20,726 nt of DNA from JBELMB01 sp042088665 (GTDB lineage: Bacteria > Pseudomonadota > Alphaproteobacteria > Rhodobacterales > Rhodobacteraceae): positions 1-20,726 of the forward strand of contig JBELMB010000085.1 in the NCBI GenBank assembly GCA_042088665.1, read 5' to 3'. Shown one piece after another: positions 14,340-20,726 of this stretch. Within the stretch, counting starts at the first letter, position 1; each line of letters starts with the position of its first letter. The position numbers and the translations under genes were made by a program. A model generated the notes under the pieces. The model did not search any database, had not been told where the DNA came from, and worked only from the letters and a program-made list of their open reading frames with translations.

Positions 14340-14768
14340 TCACCAGTGACCCGTGTTGCCCATGCTCGTCCATGGCTCCGCCGGGGCCAGCGAAGAACCC
14401 TCTTGCAGCAACTCGATCGAGATGTTGTCGGGCGAGCGCACAAACGCCATGCGCCCATCCCGCGGCGGGCGATTGATCACCACGCCGTTGTCCATAAGAT
14501 GCTGACACATCTCGTAAATATTCGCCACGCTATAGGCCAGATGCCCGAAGTGGCGCGAATCCGACGGCAACCCCTCGTCCCCGTCCCAGTTGTAGGTCAA
14601 CTCGACCGGGCAGTCTTCCTGCCCTTCGGGCGCCATGAAGATCAGCGTGAACCGACCCTTTTCATTCTCGCTCCGGCGCGTTTCCTTCAGCCCGAGCAAG
14701 GCATAGAATGCAATGCTGGCCTCCAGATCCTTCACCCGCACCATGGTGTGCAAATACTTCGTGGACAT
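14340..14768 (-). CDS. gloA: Lactoylglutathione lyase (glyoxalase I)
   Basis: Glyoxalase I isomerises the hemithioacetal of methylglyoxal and glutathione to S-lactoylglutathione in the cytoplasm. The 142-residue product is a two-module VOC-fold protein aligning with E. coli GloA. All four metal ligands are present: His7 (LHTMVRV), Glu56 (VELTYNW), His76 (FGHLAYSV) and Glu119 (ISIELLQ). The short loop between modules resembles the bacterial Ni/Co-type enzyme. The final 18 residues form a tail ending MGNTGHW. GGAG precedes the ATG at 14768. It starts 45 bases after the Slam-like gene and is followed closely by the VWA gene, so it may ride on the same transcript without a functional link. Confidence 0.92.
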   Translation of the reverse strand: MSTKYLHTMVRVKDLEASIAFYALLGLKETRRSENEKGRFTLIFMAPEGQEDCPVELTYNWDGDEGLPSDSRHFGHLAYSVANIYEMCQHLMDNGVVINRPPRDGRMAFVRSPDNISIELLQEGSSLAPAEPWTSMGNTGHW

Positions 14769-14813
14769 GTGGCTCCCCCCCTGTGTGTGACGCGCTGGCG
14801 TCGCGGCAACCGG

Positions 14814-16385
14814 TCAGAAGACCGATTTCAACCCCAGCCGCAGATCCGTACTGCGGCTTTCGTAGAGCGTATAATTGGACTTGCGGTCGGTGAAGGAAAG
14901 CCCGATCTGCGGCGCAAACCCGTAATAGTCCAGATCCGGCAACACCACGTCCAGCCCCAGCGCCCACTGGCTGTCACGCCGGTCCGGGCCGGTGGGATCG
15001 GCAATCCATGGTTCATCGTAGTTGAATGCGCCATATTCCAGCGCCACCGACGGCAACATGCCACGCACCGGCTCGGCCAGCGCATAGCTCAGGCGCACTT
15101 CGCCATCGGTGCGGCCGACGTTGTAGGCAGCGGATTTCGTCTCTCCGACGCCCAGATCCAGCGTCAGCGCGCCGTGTTCAAAGCGCTGCGTGATCTCCAG
15201 CCCGAGCGCGCGGCGCTGCGAATCCCCGGTCGAGGAATCCTTGCGCGACACATCCTCCAGACCGAGATTGACCCCGAACCGCAGCTTTGGCGTCACCGCG
15301 CGATGCACGGACAGGTCCAGCCGCGCAATATCGGCCAGCGGCACGCCGCCCTGCCAATGGCGCAGCAGCGTCAGACCACTTCGGTTGATCTGCGCCCCAT
15401 CCGCGCTGAGCGTTTCATAGGTGGTTGTGCTGCCAAGGAAAAACTGGCTGTAATCCGCCGCATCCGCGCCCGGGGTATCACGGTCCGAGGGCGCGATCCG
15501 CACGAAACTGCCACCGACAAAACCACCCAGATGCAACCGCCGCCGCGCCGCCAGCGGCAAGGTATAGCGCAGTTGGACGCTGCCGCCATACCGCTCTCCG
15601 GCGAGTGGCGGCGCAACCTGAGGCGTCCAGCCCGACGGTGAGACCGCCACATCCTCGGACGCATCGTTCAGATTGTCGGAGGGCTGCGCATAGAAATCCA
15701 GCGCCAGCCGCCATGGCGTCATCCGGCGCACGTCACGGAAATCGCGCACGGCCAGTTCGCGCAGATCCTCTTCGGGGGCCAGTTGTGCCGCCCGCCGCAG
15801 CCAAAGCTGCGCAAGACCGTTGTTGCCCGCAAAAGAGCGGGTCTGCGCCATCATCATTGCCGCGTAAAACCGGTCACGCGGACGACGCGCGGCCTGCCAT
15901 GCATCGCGTGAGGCCTGCATGGCCTCCGATTCCCGGTCAAGGTCACGCAATGCGCGCGCCCGGATGAACAGCGCCGGGACGTCCTCTGGCGCCCCCAGCA
16001 GGACCGCTTCGGCCAGCAACAGCGCGTCTTCGGGTCTCCCCGCCACCATGGCAGAGGCCGCAGCGCGGCGCACTTCGTCGAGGGAGATCCGCAAGGCGCT
16101 CTCGTCACGGGGCGCCTCCTGGGGGATGGCAACCCTGTCTGTCAGGATGCCCTGCGCCACCAATTGTCCCGGGGCTGTCAGCGGCAAGACCAACGCCAGC
16201 GCCCAAATCCAGAGCGGGGACAGCCCGAGGGCATGCGCCTGCCGCGCGGCAGGGTGACCTGCCCTCGAACGCCAAGACAGCGCCACAAACGCCTCCGAAC
16301 GCGGCATCGACCTCGGGCTGCCGCGACTCCACGTCAGGCGCGACCGGGCCGTGCTCCGGCGCAAAAGGGAGGCAAGCCCGGGCAT
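14814..16385 (-). CDS. Slam-like outer-membrane protein (TPR + DUF560 beta-barrel), type XI secretion
   Basis: Slam proteins move particular lipoproteins, or soluble cargo, across the outer membrane. The 523-residue frame has a hydrophobic signal at about 58-75 (PLWIWALALVLPLTAPGQ), then an alpha-helical TPR-like region at about 100-215. A region from about 225 onward alternates short polar and hydrophobic strands and ends in LRLGLKSVF, with the terminal Phe typical of Bam-assembled barrels. The start of the barrel, TPWRLALDFYAQPSDNLNDAS (223-243), fits the DUF560 entry. Residues 1-57 are Arg-rich and unlike a signal n-region; Met27 (ATG at 16307, preceded by GAGG) or a later start is likely the true one. 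It begins 8 bases after the lipoprotein stop, which identifies that lipoprotein as its probable cargo. Confidence 0.75.
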   Translation of the reverse strand: MPGLASLLRRSTARSRLTWSRGSPRSMPRSEAFVALSWRSRAGHPAARQAHALGLSPLWIWALALVLPLTAPGQLVAQGILTDRVAIPQEAPRDESALRISLDEVRRAAASAMVAGRPEDALLLAEAVLLGAPEDVPALFIRARALRDLDRESEAMQASRDAWQAARRPRDRFYAAMMMAQTRSFAGNNGLAQLWLRRAAQLAPEEDLRELAVRDFRDVRRMTPWRLALDFYAQPSDNLNDASEDVAVSPSGWTPQVAPPLAGERYGGSVQLRYTLPLAARRRLHLGGFVGGSFVRIAPSDRDTPGADAADYSQFFLGSTTTYETLSADGAQINRSGLTLLRHWQGGVPLADIARLDLSVHRAVTPKLRFGVNLGLEDVSRKDSSTGDSQRRALGLEITQRFEHGALTLDLGVGETKSAAYNVGRTDGEVRLSYALAEPVRGMLPSVALEYGAFNYDEPWIADPTGPDRRDSQWALGLDVVLPDLDYYGFAPQIGLSFTDRKSNYTLYESRSTDLRLGLKSVF

Positions 16386-16393
16386 GACGGGCG

Positions 16394-17530
16394 TCAGCGC
16401 GTGGCGGTAAAGACGCCGGTTTCCCGGATGGTCTCTTCGGTCAGGACAGTGCCGGTGCCCACGTCGATGCCAATCGGGCCGGTGCCTTCGACAAAGACAA
16501 AACCAGAGATTTCCTCACCGTTGGGTCCCGCAAACAGCCCGTCCCACGTGCCGGTCTGCGACTGGGTCGACGGCGCGTTCAGCGTGCCGCCATTGGGATC
16601 CGGCGCCGAGTTCGGAATGACCAGCGCCGCTTCGGTCGAGGTGATCGTCCAGTCGTCAAAGTTGATCTCTGCCGTCGCGAGCGCGATATAGTCGACCCCC
16701 GCGATCGACGTGATCTCGACCCCGTTGGCATCAAAGAAACGGCGGTTGGCGATGATGCCTTCGACCGCGCCGATATTGTCGAAATCCTCGATGTCCACTT
16801 CGATCCGCGACGTGCCCGCCACGTATTGGATGGAATTGCCCGCGTCGTCCTGAATGGTGCGCACCGCGGCGTATTCGCCGTTGAAGACATAGCTCTCGTT
16901 CGCCGCCGGCAGCGAGCCGTCGCCGTTCAACCGCTCGACCCCTGCGCCGCCAAAGCCGTAGCTGATATAGCGGTCGGTGCCCATGGCCCCCACCTGGCTG
17001 TATTCATTGGGCGACCGCCTGAAGACCGCGTAGTAATTCGAAAACCCGGCGGTGTTGTTCACGATGTCAAACGTCGTGCCAGAGGCGCCCTGCACCGCCG
17101 TGGTCACGGCAGCGTTGCGGGTATAGACGTTGTCATCGCCGTCAAAGGGCACGTTGTTGAACACCACTTCGCCTGTGGTCGCATCATAGGCGATGTCGTT
17201 CACGGTCAGGTCGTCACTGGCCTCATTGGCATAAAGCGTGTCGCCCCCCGTCTCTGACGCGGTGGTCGTTATCTCGGTGGTTGTGGTCGTACAGGCCTGC
17301 GTCTCGGTGGCCAGCGGCTGGTCACAATCGCCGATGCCGGTGGTGCCTTCCGCGATCAGAGGGTTCTCTCCCGAAGCGGAGTCGGGGGTCGTGGTGGTGG
17401 TCGTCGTGGTGGTGACCACGCCGGTGCTGGCGTCGGTGGATGTGGTGACGGATGTCGTGGATGACGAGCCAACCGGCTCACATGCCGCAAGCGCGCCCGT
17501 CAGCGCCAGCGCTGCGAAGATACGATACAT
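16394..17530 (-). CDS. Surface lipoprotein with TbpB-like barrel, probable Slam cargo
   Basis: A 378-residue lipoprotein precursor. The signal MYRIFAALALTGALAAC has a lipobox LAAC (Cys17). A Thr/Ser-rich tether follows (about 22-50 and 80-92, including nine consecutive Thr). Residues 100-378 are beta-rich. YVFNGEYAAVRTI (214-226) and GAVEGIIANRRFF (254-266) resemble the strands of transferrin-binding-protein-B-like barrels. The end TGTWDGLFAGPNGEEISGF (326-344) matches the GxFxGPxAxExxG strand typical of that domain. The ATG at 17530 has GAGG 8 bases upstream. It is followed 8 bases later by the Slam-like gene. The ligand is unknown; transferrin itself is implausible for a free-living marine bacterium. 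A TATAAA about 20 bases upstream of the ATG might be a -10 box. Confidence 0.8.
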   Translation of the reverse strand: MYRIFAALALTGALAACEPVGSSSTTSVTTSTDASTGVVTTTTTTTTTPDSASGENPLIAEGTTGIGDCDQPLATETQACTTTTTEITTTASETGGDTLYANEASDDLTVNDIAYDATTGEVVFNNVPFDGDDNVYTRNAAVTTAVQGASGTTFDIVNNTAGFSNYYAVFRRSPNEYSQVGAMGTDRYISYGFGGAGVERLNGDGSLPAANESYVFNGEYAAVRTIQDDAGNSIQYVAGTSRIEVDIEDFDNIGAVEGIIANRRFFDANGVEITSIAGVDYIALATAEINFDDWTITSTEAALVIPNSAPDPNGGTLNAPSTQSQTGTWDGLFAGPNGEEISGFVFVEGTGPIGIDVGTGTVLTEETIRETGVFTATR

Positions 17531-17717
17531 GATGACTGCCTCAGGTCTTGCGTTTATAGTTTTGCCCACAGGGTGCGGCCCGCCTGTGGAAAAGTCAACG
17601 GCGCAAGCAGGAGCCGCCCCCATGTGAGGCAAAATCGCCCCAGTGCCGCCGCATATGGGTCCCGCCCGGAAAACCGGCGGAATATATGGGGGATTCTTTG
17701 TCAACCTATACCAATAG

Positions 17718-17759
17718 TACAATGACAGACGGCCGTCGCGACGCCATGTTACGGTAACA
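17718..17759 (+). promoter_or_regulatory. Candidate -10 box and operator palindrome between divergent genes
   Basis: TACAAT at 17718-17723 is a good -10 hexamer for the receiver gene, but no good -35 sits at the right distance. A perfect 13-base palindrome TGTTAC-G-GTAACA (17747-17759) lies 24 bases before the receiver start and 217 bases before the lipoprotein start. Its length and symmetry suit a dimeric TetR- or GntR-type regulator. The rest of the gap from 17531 shows nothing else clear. Confidence 0.4.
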
Positions 17760-17783
17760 CTGCCACAGGACGCGAGTCGCGCT

Positions 17784-18248
17784 TTGGGAACCCGGATCGA
17801 CATAGCCCGTCAGGGCCGCTCCCTCTCCGTTGTGGGAAACCTCGCGCGGGGCGGGCTTCGCGATGCCGGGCCGATCCTCATCGTTGACGACGACCCGACG
17901 CTCGCGCAGGCCCTGCACGACCAGTTGGACGACGCAGGTTTCGCGCCGCTGCCGCCCTGCACATCTTACGAAGCTGCCCTGCGCTTCCTGATCAACCACC
18001 GGCCAAGGCTCTGCGTGCTCGAAATCGACCTCGGCCGCAGCAAAAGCCCGCTGCCCGGCGTTGGCGAAAGCGGGCACCGCCTGCTCGCCCTTCTGCGCAG
18101 TCGCCTGTGCCGCACGCTGGTCTACACCCGGTCGCCCCATCAGGATCCGGCGCTGTTGCGCGGCCTCGACCCGCAGGTCTCCGTGCTGCAGAAATCGGCC
18201 CCACCCAGCGCCGTGATCCGCCATCTCAGCCAGTGCGCCGCCGCCTGA
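17784..18248 (+). CDS. Stand-alone receiver-like protein with Glu at the phosphoacceptor position
   Basis: A 154-residue single-domain protein. The CheY-like fold shows as GPILIVDDDPTLAQALHDQL (29-48) with the acidic pocket Asp35-37, and CVLEIDLG (77-84) at the end of beta-3. The candidate Thr is Thr115 (LVYTRS) and the conserved Lys is Lys137 (VLQKS). The spacing from Asp36 places Glu80 where CheY has Asp57, so the Asp is replaced by Glu, a change that often mimics phosphorylation. There is no output domain. The loop after beta-3 is longer than usual. No ATG is in frame near the domain; TTG at 17784 is assumed, and GTG at 17832 would remove 16 residues. It is divergent from the surface lipoprotein gene and 90 bases upstream of thyA. 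Confidence 0.68.
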   Translation: MGTRIDIARQGRSLSVVGNLARGGLRDAGPILIVDDDPTLAQALHDQLDDAGFAPLPPCTSYEAALRFLINHRPRLCVLEIDLGRSKSPLPGVGESGHRLLALLRSRLCRTLVYTRSPHQDPALLRGLDPQVSVLQKSAPPSAVIRHLSQCAAA

Positions 18249-18338
18249 GGCATCGCTTTACGTCCCCCCGGATCGGCTATATCTTGTGGTGAGGGCCCAT
18301 AGGCCCCCATGATCCTGCGCAGCCCCGGGGGACCCAAG

Positions 18339-19130
18339 ATGCAGCAGTACCACGACGCTCTTCGCACCGTGCTGGAAAAGGGCGAAGACAGCTCTGACCG
18401 CACAGGCACCGGCACCCGCGCCTATTTCGGCCTGCAGTGCCGTTACCCCCTCGCGGATGGCTTCCCCCTCGTGACCACGAAAAAGCTGCACCTGCGCTCC
18501 ATCGTGCACGAATTGCTCTGGTTCCTCTCCGGCGACACCAACATCCGCTACCTCAAGGACAATGGCGTCTCCATCTGGGACGAATGGGCCGACGCGACCG
18601 GCGACCTCGGCCCTGTCTACGGCCACCAATGGCGTCACTGGCCGTCGCGCGCCGGCGAGATCGACCAGATCACCACCCTGTTGGACCAGATCCGCAACAG
18701 CCCCGACAGCCGCCGCATGATCGTCTCCGCATGGAACCCCGCGGATGTGCCACAAATGGCGCTGCCCCCCTGCCACACGCTCTGGCAACTGCGTGTTCAG
18801 GGCGACAAACTGCACCTGCAACTTTACCAACGCTCCGCCGACATGTTCCTCGGCGTGCCTTTCAACATCGCCTCTTACGCGCTGCTGCAATGCATGATCG
18901 CCGAAGTCACCGGCCTCACGCCGGGGGATTTCATCCACACCATCGGCGACGCGCATATCTATTCCAACCACATGGACCAGGTGACCGAGTTGCTCTCACG
19001 CGAGATGCGCCCCCTGCCCAGCCTGCGCTTCACGCGGGACGTCACCGACCTGTTCGATTTTCGCTACGACGACATCGCCTTTGAGGGCTACGACCCGCAT
19101 CCGGCGATCAAAGCGCCCGTCGCCGTGTGA
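18339..19130 (+). CDS. thyA: Thymidylate synthase
   Basis: ThyA converts dUMP to dTMP using 5,10-methylene-tetrahydrofolate, leaving dihydrofolate. The 263 residues match the E. coli enzyme closely. Visible sites include SSDRTGTGTRAYFG (18-31), phosphate-binding Arg in SRRMIVSAWNP (124-134), the nucleophile Cys145 in ALPPCHTLWQ, QLYQRSADMFLGVPFNIASY, and DAHIYSNHMDQV. The C-terminus IKAPVAV closes over the active site in the family. The start at 18339 gives MQQYHDALR; an upstream in-frame ATG at 18309 would only add PGG-rich residues. A possible promoter TTTACG-N15-TATATC (18257-18283) is weak. folA follows after 10 bases, the usual coupling since DHFR recycles the dihydrofolate. Confidence 0.97.
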   Translation: MQQYHDALRTVLEKGEDSSDRTGTGTRAYFGLQCRYPLADGFPLVTTKKLHLRSIVHELLWFLSGDTNIRYLKDNGVSIWDEWADATGDLGPVYGHQWRHWPSRAGEIDQITTLLDQIRNSPDSRRMIVSAWNPADVPQMALPPCHTLWQLRVQGDKLHLQLYQRSADMFLGVPFNIASYALLQCMIAEVTGLTPGDFIHTIGDAHIYSNHMDQVTELLSREMRPLPSLRFTRDVTDLFDFRYDDIAFEGYDPHPAIKAPVAV

Positions 19131-19140
19131 GGAGAGCCCC

Positions 19141-19635
19141 ATGATCACCCTCATCGCCGCCCACGACCGCAACCGCGCCATAGGCAAGGACGGCGACATC
19201 CCATGGCACATCCCCGAGGACCTCGCGATGTTCAAACGCGAGACTCTCGGCGGCGCATTGATCATGGGCCGCCGCACGTGGGAGAGCCTGCCGTTCAAGC
19301 CCTTGAAAAACCGCCTGAACATCGTGGTGTCGCGGGACACCTCCCTGCATGAGCACGTGGTGGCCTCAGTCGAAGACGCCATCGCGCTGGCAAGGTCCGA
19401 GGGCTATTTCCGGGTCTACGGCATCGGCGGCCAAAGCATCTACGAGGCGATGCTCCCCTTGGCGGATCGGTTGTTGATCACCGAGGTGGATTTGGAAGTC
19501 GAGGGCGCGGACACCTGGTTTCCCGAGGTGGGAGAGGGGTGGCGGGAGGTTGGGCGGTTGGGGTTGGCAACTCAAAAAATGGCTGCGCACTCATACGAAA
19601 GACTTGCGTTGAATAGTTGGGCCACCAATAATTGA
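19141..19635 (+). CDS. folA: Dihydrofolate reductase with altered AT-rich C-terminus
   Basis: FolA reduces dihydrofolate to tetrahydrofolate with NADPH. The 164 residues carry MITLIAAHDRNRAIGKDGDIPW, the catalytic Asp27 in IPEDLAMFK, IMGRRTWESLP (41-51), and the NADPH-binding YGIGGQSIYEAML (93-105). GGAGA overlaps the thyA stop, so translation is coupled. The first 140 residues are normal. From about residue 141 (base 19561) the codons turn AT-rich, and the end ATQKMAAHSYERLALNSWATNN differs from the usual final strand. HSYERL may still fill the place of the conserved terminal strand, so the enzyme may be active. The composition break coincides with the start of an AT-rich island, suggesting a recombination joint inside the gene's 3' end. 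Confidence 0.93.
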   Translation: MITLIAAHDRNRAIGKDGDIPWHIPEDLAMFKRETLGGALIMGRRTWESLPFKPLKNRLNIVVSRDTSLHEHVVASVEDAIALARSEGYFRVYGIGGQSIYEAMLPLADRLLITEVDLEVEGADTWFPEVGEGWREVGRLGLATQKMAAHSYERLALNSWATNN

Positions 19636-19737
19636 CAGTAGAAATGAACCTTGGGGCGAACGCTTTTGAGTGTTCCCTTGCATCAACTGCACCCTAAGAC
19701 ACACAACACTTTGGACTTAAGCTTTGAGGGCCTCGTC

Positions 19738-20385
19738 ATGGTTTGGATTATTCACGCAAGCCATATTCACGGCATTCGACCAGGCAAACCGGCTGGGAAA
19801 AAATTTCCAAAATTTGGAAGGACCTCAATCTCAACCAAATCCCAAAGCAATTGCCTGCCAGAGGAAGCCCTATACAAAAACAGTAAGTCAATTTCCGAAA
19901 GAGAAAGAGAAGCAAAGCTTAAGCTGCGCCAGAGGGCCGACCAAGCAGAAGCAGAGCGCAGAAACCTCCCGACCGTCAATGAAGACAAGAAACAGAATAT
20001 AGCGAACAAAAACTGCAAAAAAAATAGATCTGAAGCGGAAAACTTAGTCCGCCTATCCCTTCTAGAAGTCGGTTTATTATCGGACGAAGCAACCAGAAAG
20101 AAAAAAAGAAAAAAAGAAAAAGAAAAGAAGAAGAAGAGAAGCCAAAAGCATAAAATACAAAAGAAACCCTCTATAAATGCCAAACACTCCTCAAAGCCCA
20201 CTGTTTCTTCCAGTGAAAGGTCGCAACGGAACGACAAAACACCGTTAGTCACAGGAGGCGCGAAGTTTCAGGCTAGCCAGGGCGCTCAGAAGACGCGCTC
20301 CGCAGCGAAAATCCTAGGAATAAGCGAAAGTGAGTTAGATCGAAAGTTGCGCGCCCTTAAATTATATCATTCAAAAAATAATTAG
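19738..20385 (+). CDS. Lys-rich, low-GC hypothetical protein with Fis-like HTH end
   Basis: A 215-residue basic protein of unknown function. The N-terminus is MVWIIHASHIHGIRPGKPAGKK. A charged, probably helical middle follows, with REREAKLKLRQRADQAEAER and later an almost pure Lys/Arg/Glu block encoded by a purine-only tract at 20095-20141. The end, SAAKILGISESELDRKLRALKL, resembles the Fis-type HTH of NtrC-family regulators (typical pattern AAxxLGIsrstLyrKLkrl), so nucleic-acid binding is plausible. The ATG at 19738 is supported by GAGG 8 bases upstream; the frame is open back to 19651 without a better start. Codon use is AT-rich, unlike all other genes here, which suggests acquisition from a low-GC source. 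No integrase or transposase is visible. Confidence 0.55.
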   Translation: MVWIIHASHIHGIRPGKPAGKKFPKFGRTSISTKSQSNCLPEEALYKNSKSISEREREAKLKLRQRADQAEAERRNLPTVNEDKKQNIANKNCKKNRSEAENLVRLSLLEVGLLSDEATRKKKRKKEKEKKKKRSQKHKIQKKPSINAKHSSKPTVSSSERSQRNDKTPLVTGGAKFQASQGAQKTRSAAKILGISESELDRKLRALKLYHSKNN

Positions 20386-20726
20386 GCGCAGCGCTCACAT
20401 AAAAAATCTCTTGGTGAGGCAATACTACCATTTCACCTATTAGTTACCTTACTTTCGCTTGACCGCGCCATCGACGGGCCGCGGTGCGGCGATCCTGACC
20501 GCTGAGCCTCTCGATTTATCCCGGCCACGTCCGAAAGACCTCAACACAAAGCGCCCAGCCCAACCAAATCGCCGTGCCGTGGGGGCGGCCCGTCATGTCG
20601 GAGACATGCCTCTGGCATGATGGCGCGGCGGCTTCGCCTTGATTCCGCGCTGGGGGACTGAGGCTCAGGTGCAGGAAGAGGCTGGCCACAGGGTGTGTGC
20701 TGCCTCATAAAAACGACACGCCCAGC
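20386..20726. other. Terminal stretch without a recognisable gene
   Basis: AT-rich sequence continues to about 20455 and then changes back to GC-rich DNA like the rest of the window. No frame in the GC-rich part resembles a known protein. One small palindrome, CATGTC-GGA-GACATG (20594-20608), is present. No T-run terminator was seen after the Lys-rich gene. Confidence 0.5.

Noticed and set aside
14346..15641. 431-codon plus-strand frame
   Set aside because: Antisense to the glyoxalase and Slam-like genes, with no protein-like features.

Overview
The window is about 20.7 kb of GC-rich DNA that looks like an alphaproteobacterium of the Rhodobacterales (Roseobacter-type). The evidence is gene content: FabA divergent from the iron regulator Irr, an Xre-type regulator overlapping sdhE, an LdtR-like MarR protein, a DUF1194 VWA protein and thyA-folA. 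No species can be named. The first 18 bases match the Illumina TruSeq read-2 adapter end, so this is the end of a contig and fabA is cut off artificially.

Layout, left to right. (1) 1-1391: truncated fabA (-), irr (+), tRNA-Leu(UAA) (-). (2) 1462-4104: an RTX calcium-binding protein with an unusual beta-solenoid-like N-terminal half, and a secreted TPR protein (both -). (3) 4298-6382: a tight plus-strand cluster of rhomboid protease, GFA-family zinc protein and PhyH-like dioxygenase. It converges on an inositol monophosphatase (6538-7329, -); the gap holds two palindromic REP-like elements in opposite orientation. (4) 7330-9622: a small secreted Cys-containing protein whose 3' end has been tandemly copied into a 4 x 33-bp array, a Tat-signal YHS-domain protein, and long gaps with hairpins and a C13 tract. 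(5) 9623-12831: a conserved hypothetical and an aspartate aminotransferase (-), then an Xre regulator, sdhE and an LdtR-like MarR regulator (+). (6) 13549-17530: a minus-strand run reading lipoprotein, Slam-like outer-membrane translocon, glyoxalase I, VWA protein. (7) 17784-19635: an orphan receiver domain with Glu at the phosphoacceptor position, then thyA and folA. (8) 19570-20455: an abrupt change to AT-rich DNA with a Lys-rich, Fis-HTH-ended ORF, then GC-rich DNA without a recognisable gene.

The most system-like locus is the lipoprotein plus Slam-like pair (type XI secretion logic), divergent from the Glu-receiver protein. The lipoprotein has a lipobox, a Thr-rich tether and a TbpB-like C-terminal barrel; the next gene encodes a TPR plus beta-barrel protein ending in Phe. 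The most unusual DNA structure is the 33-bp array. Each unit carries a stop codon inside a hairpin, a GAGG motif and an ATG, so it reads as a chain of Arg-rich octapeptide minicistrons directly behind the upstream gene.
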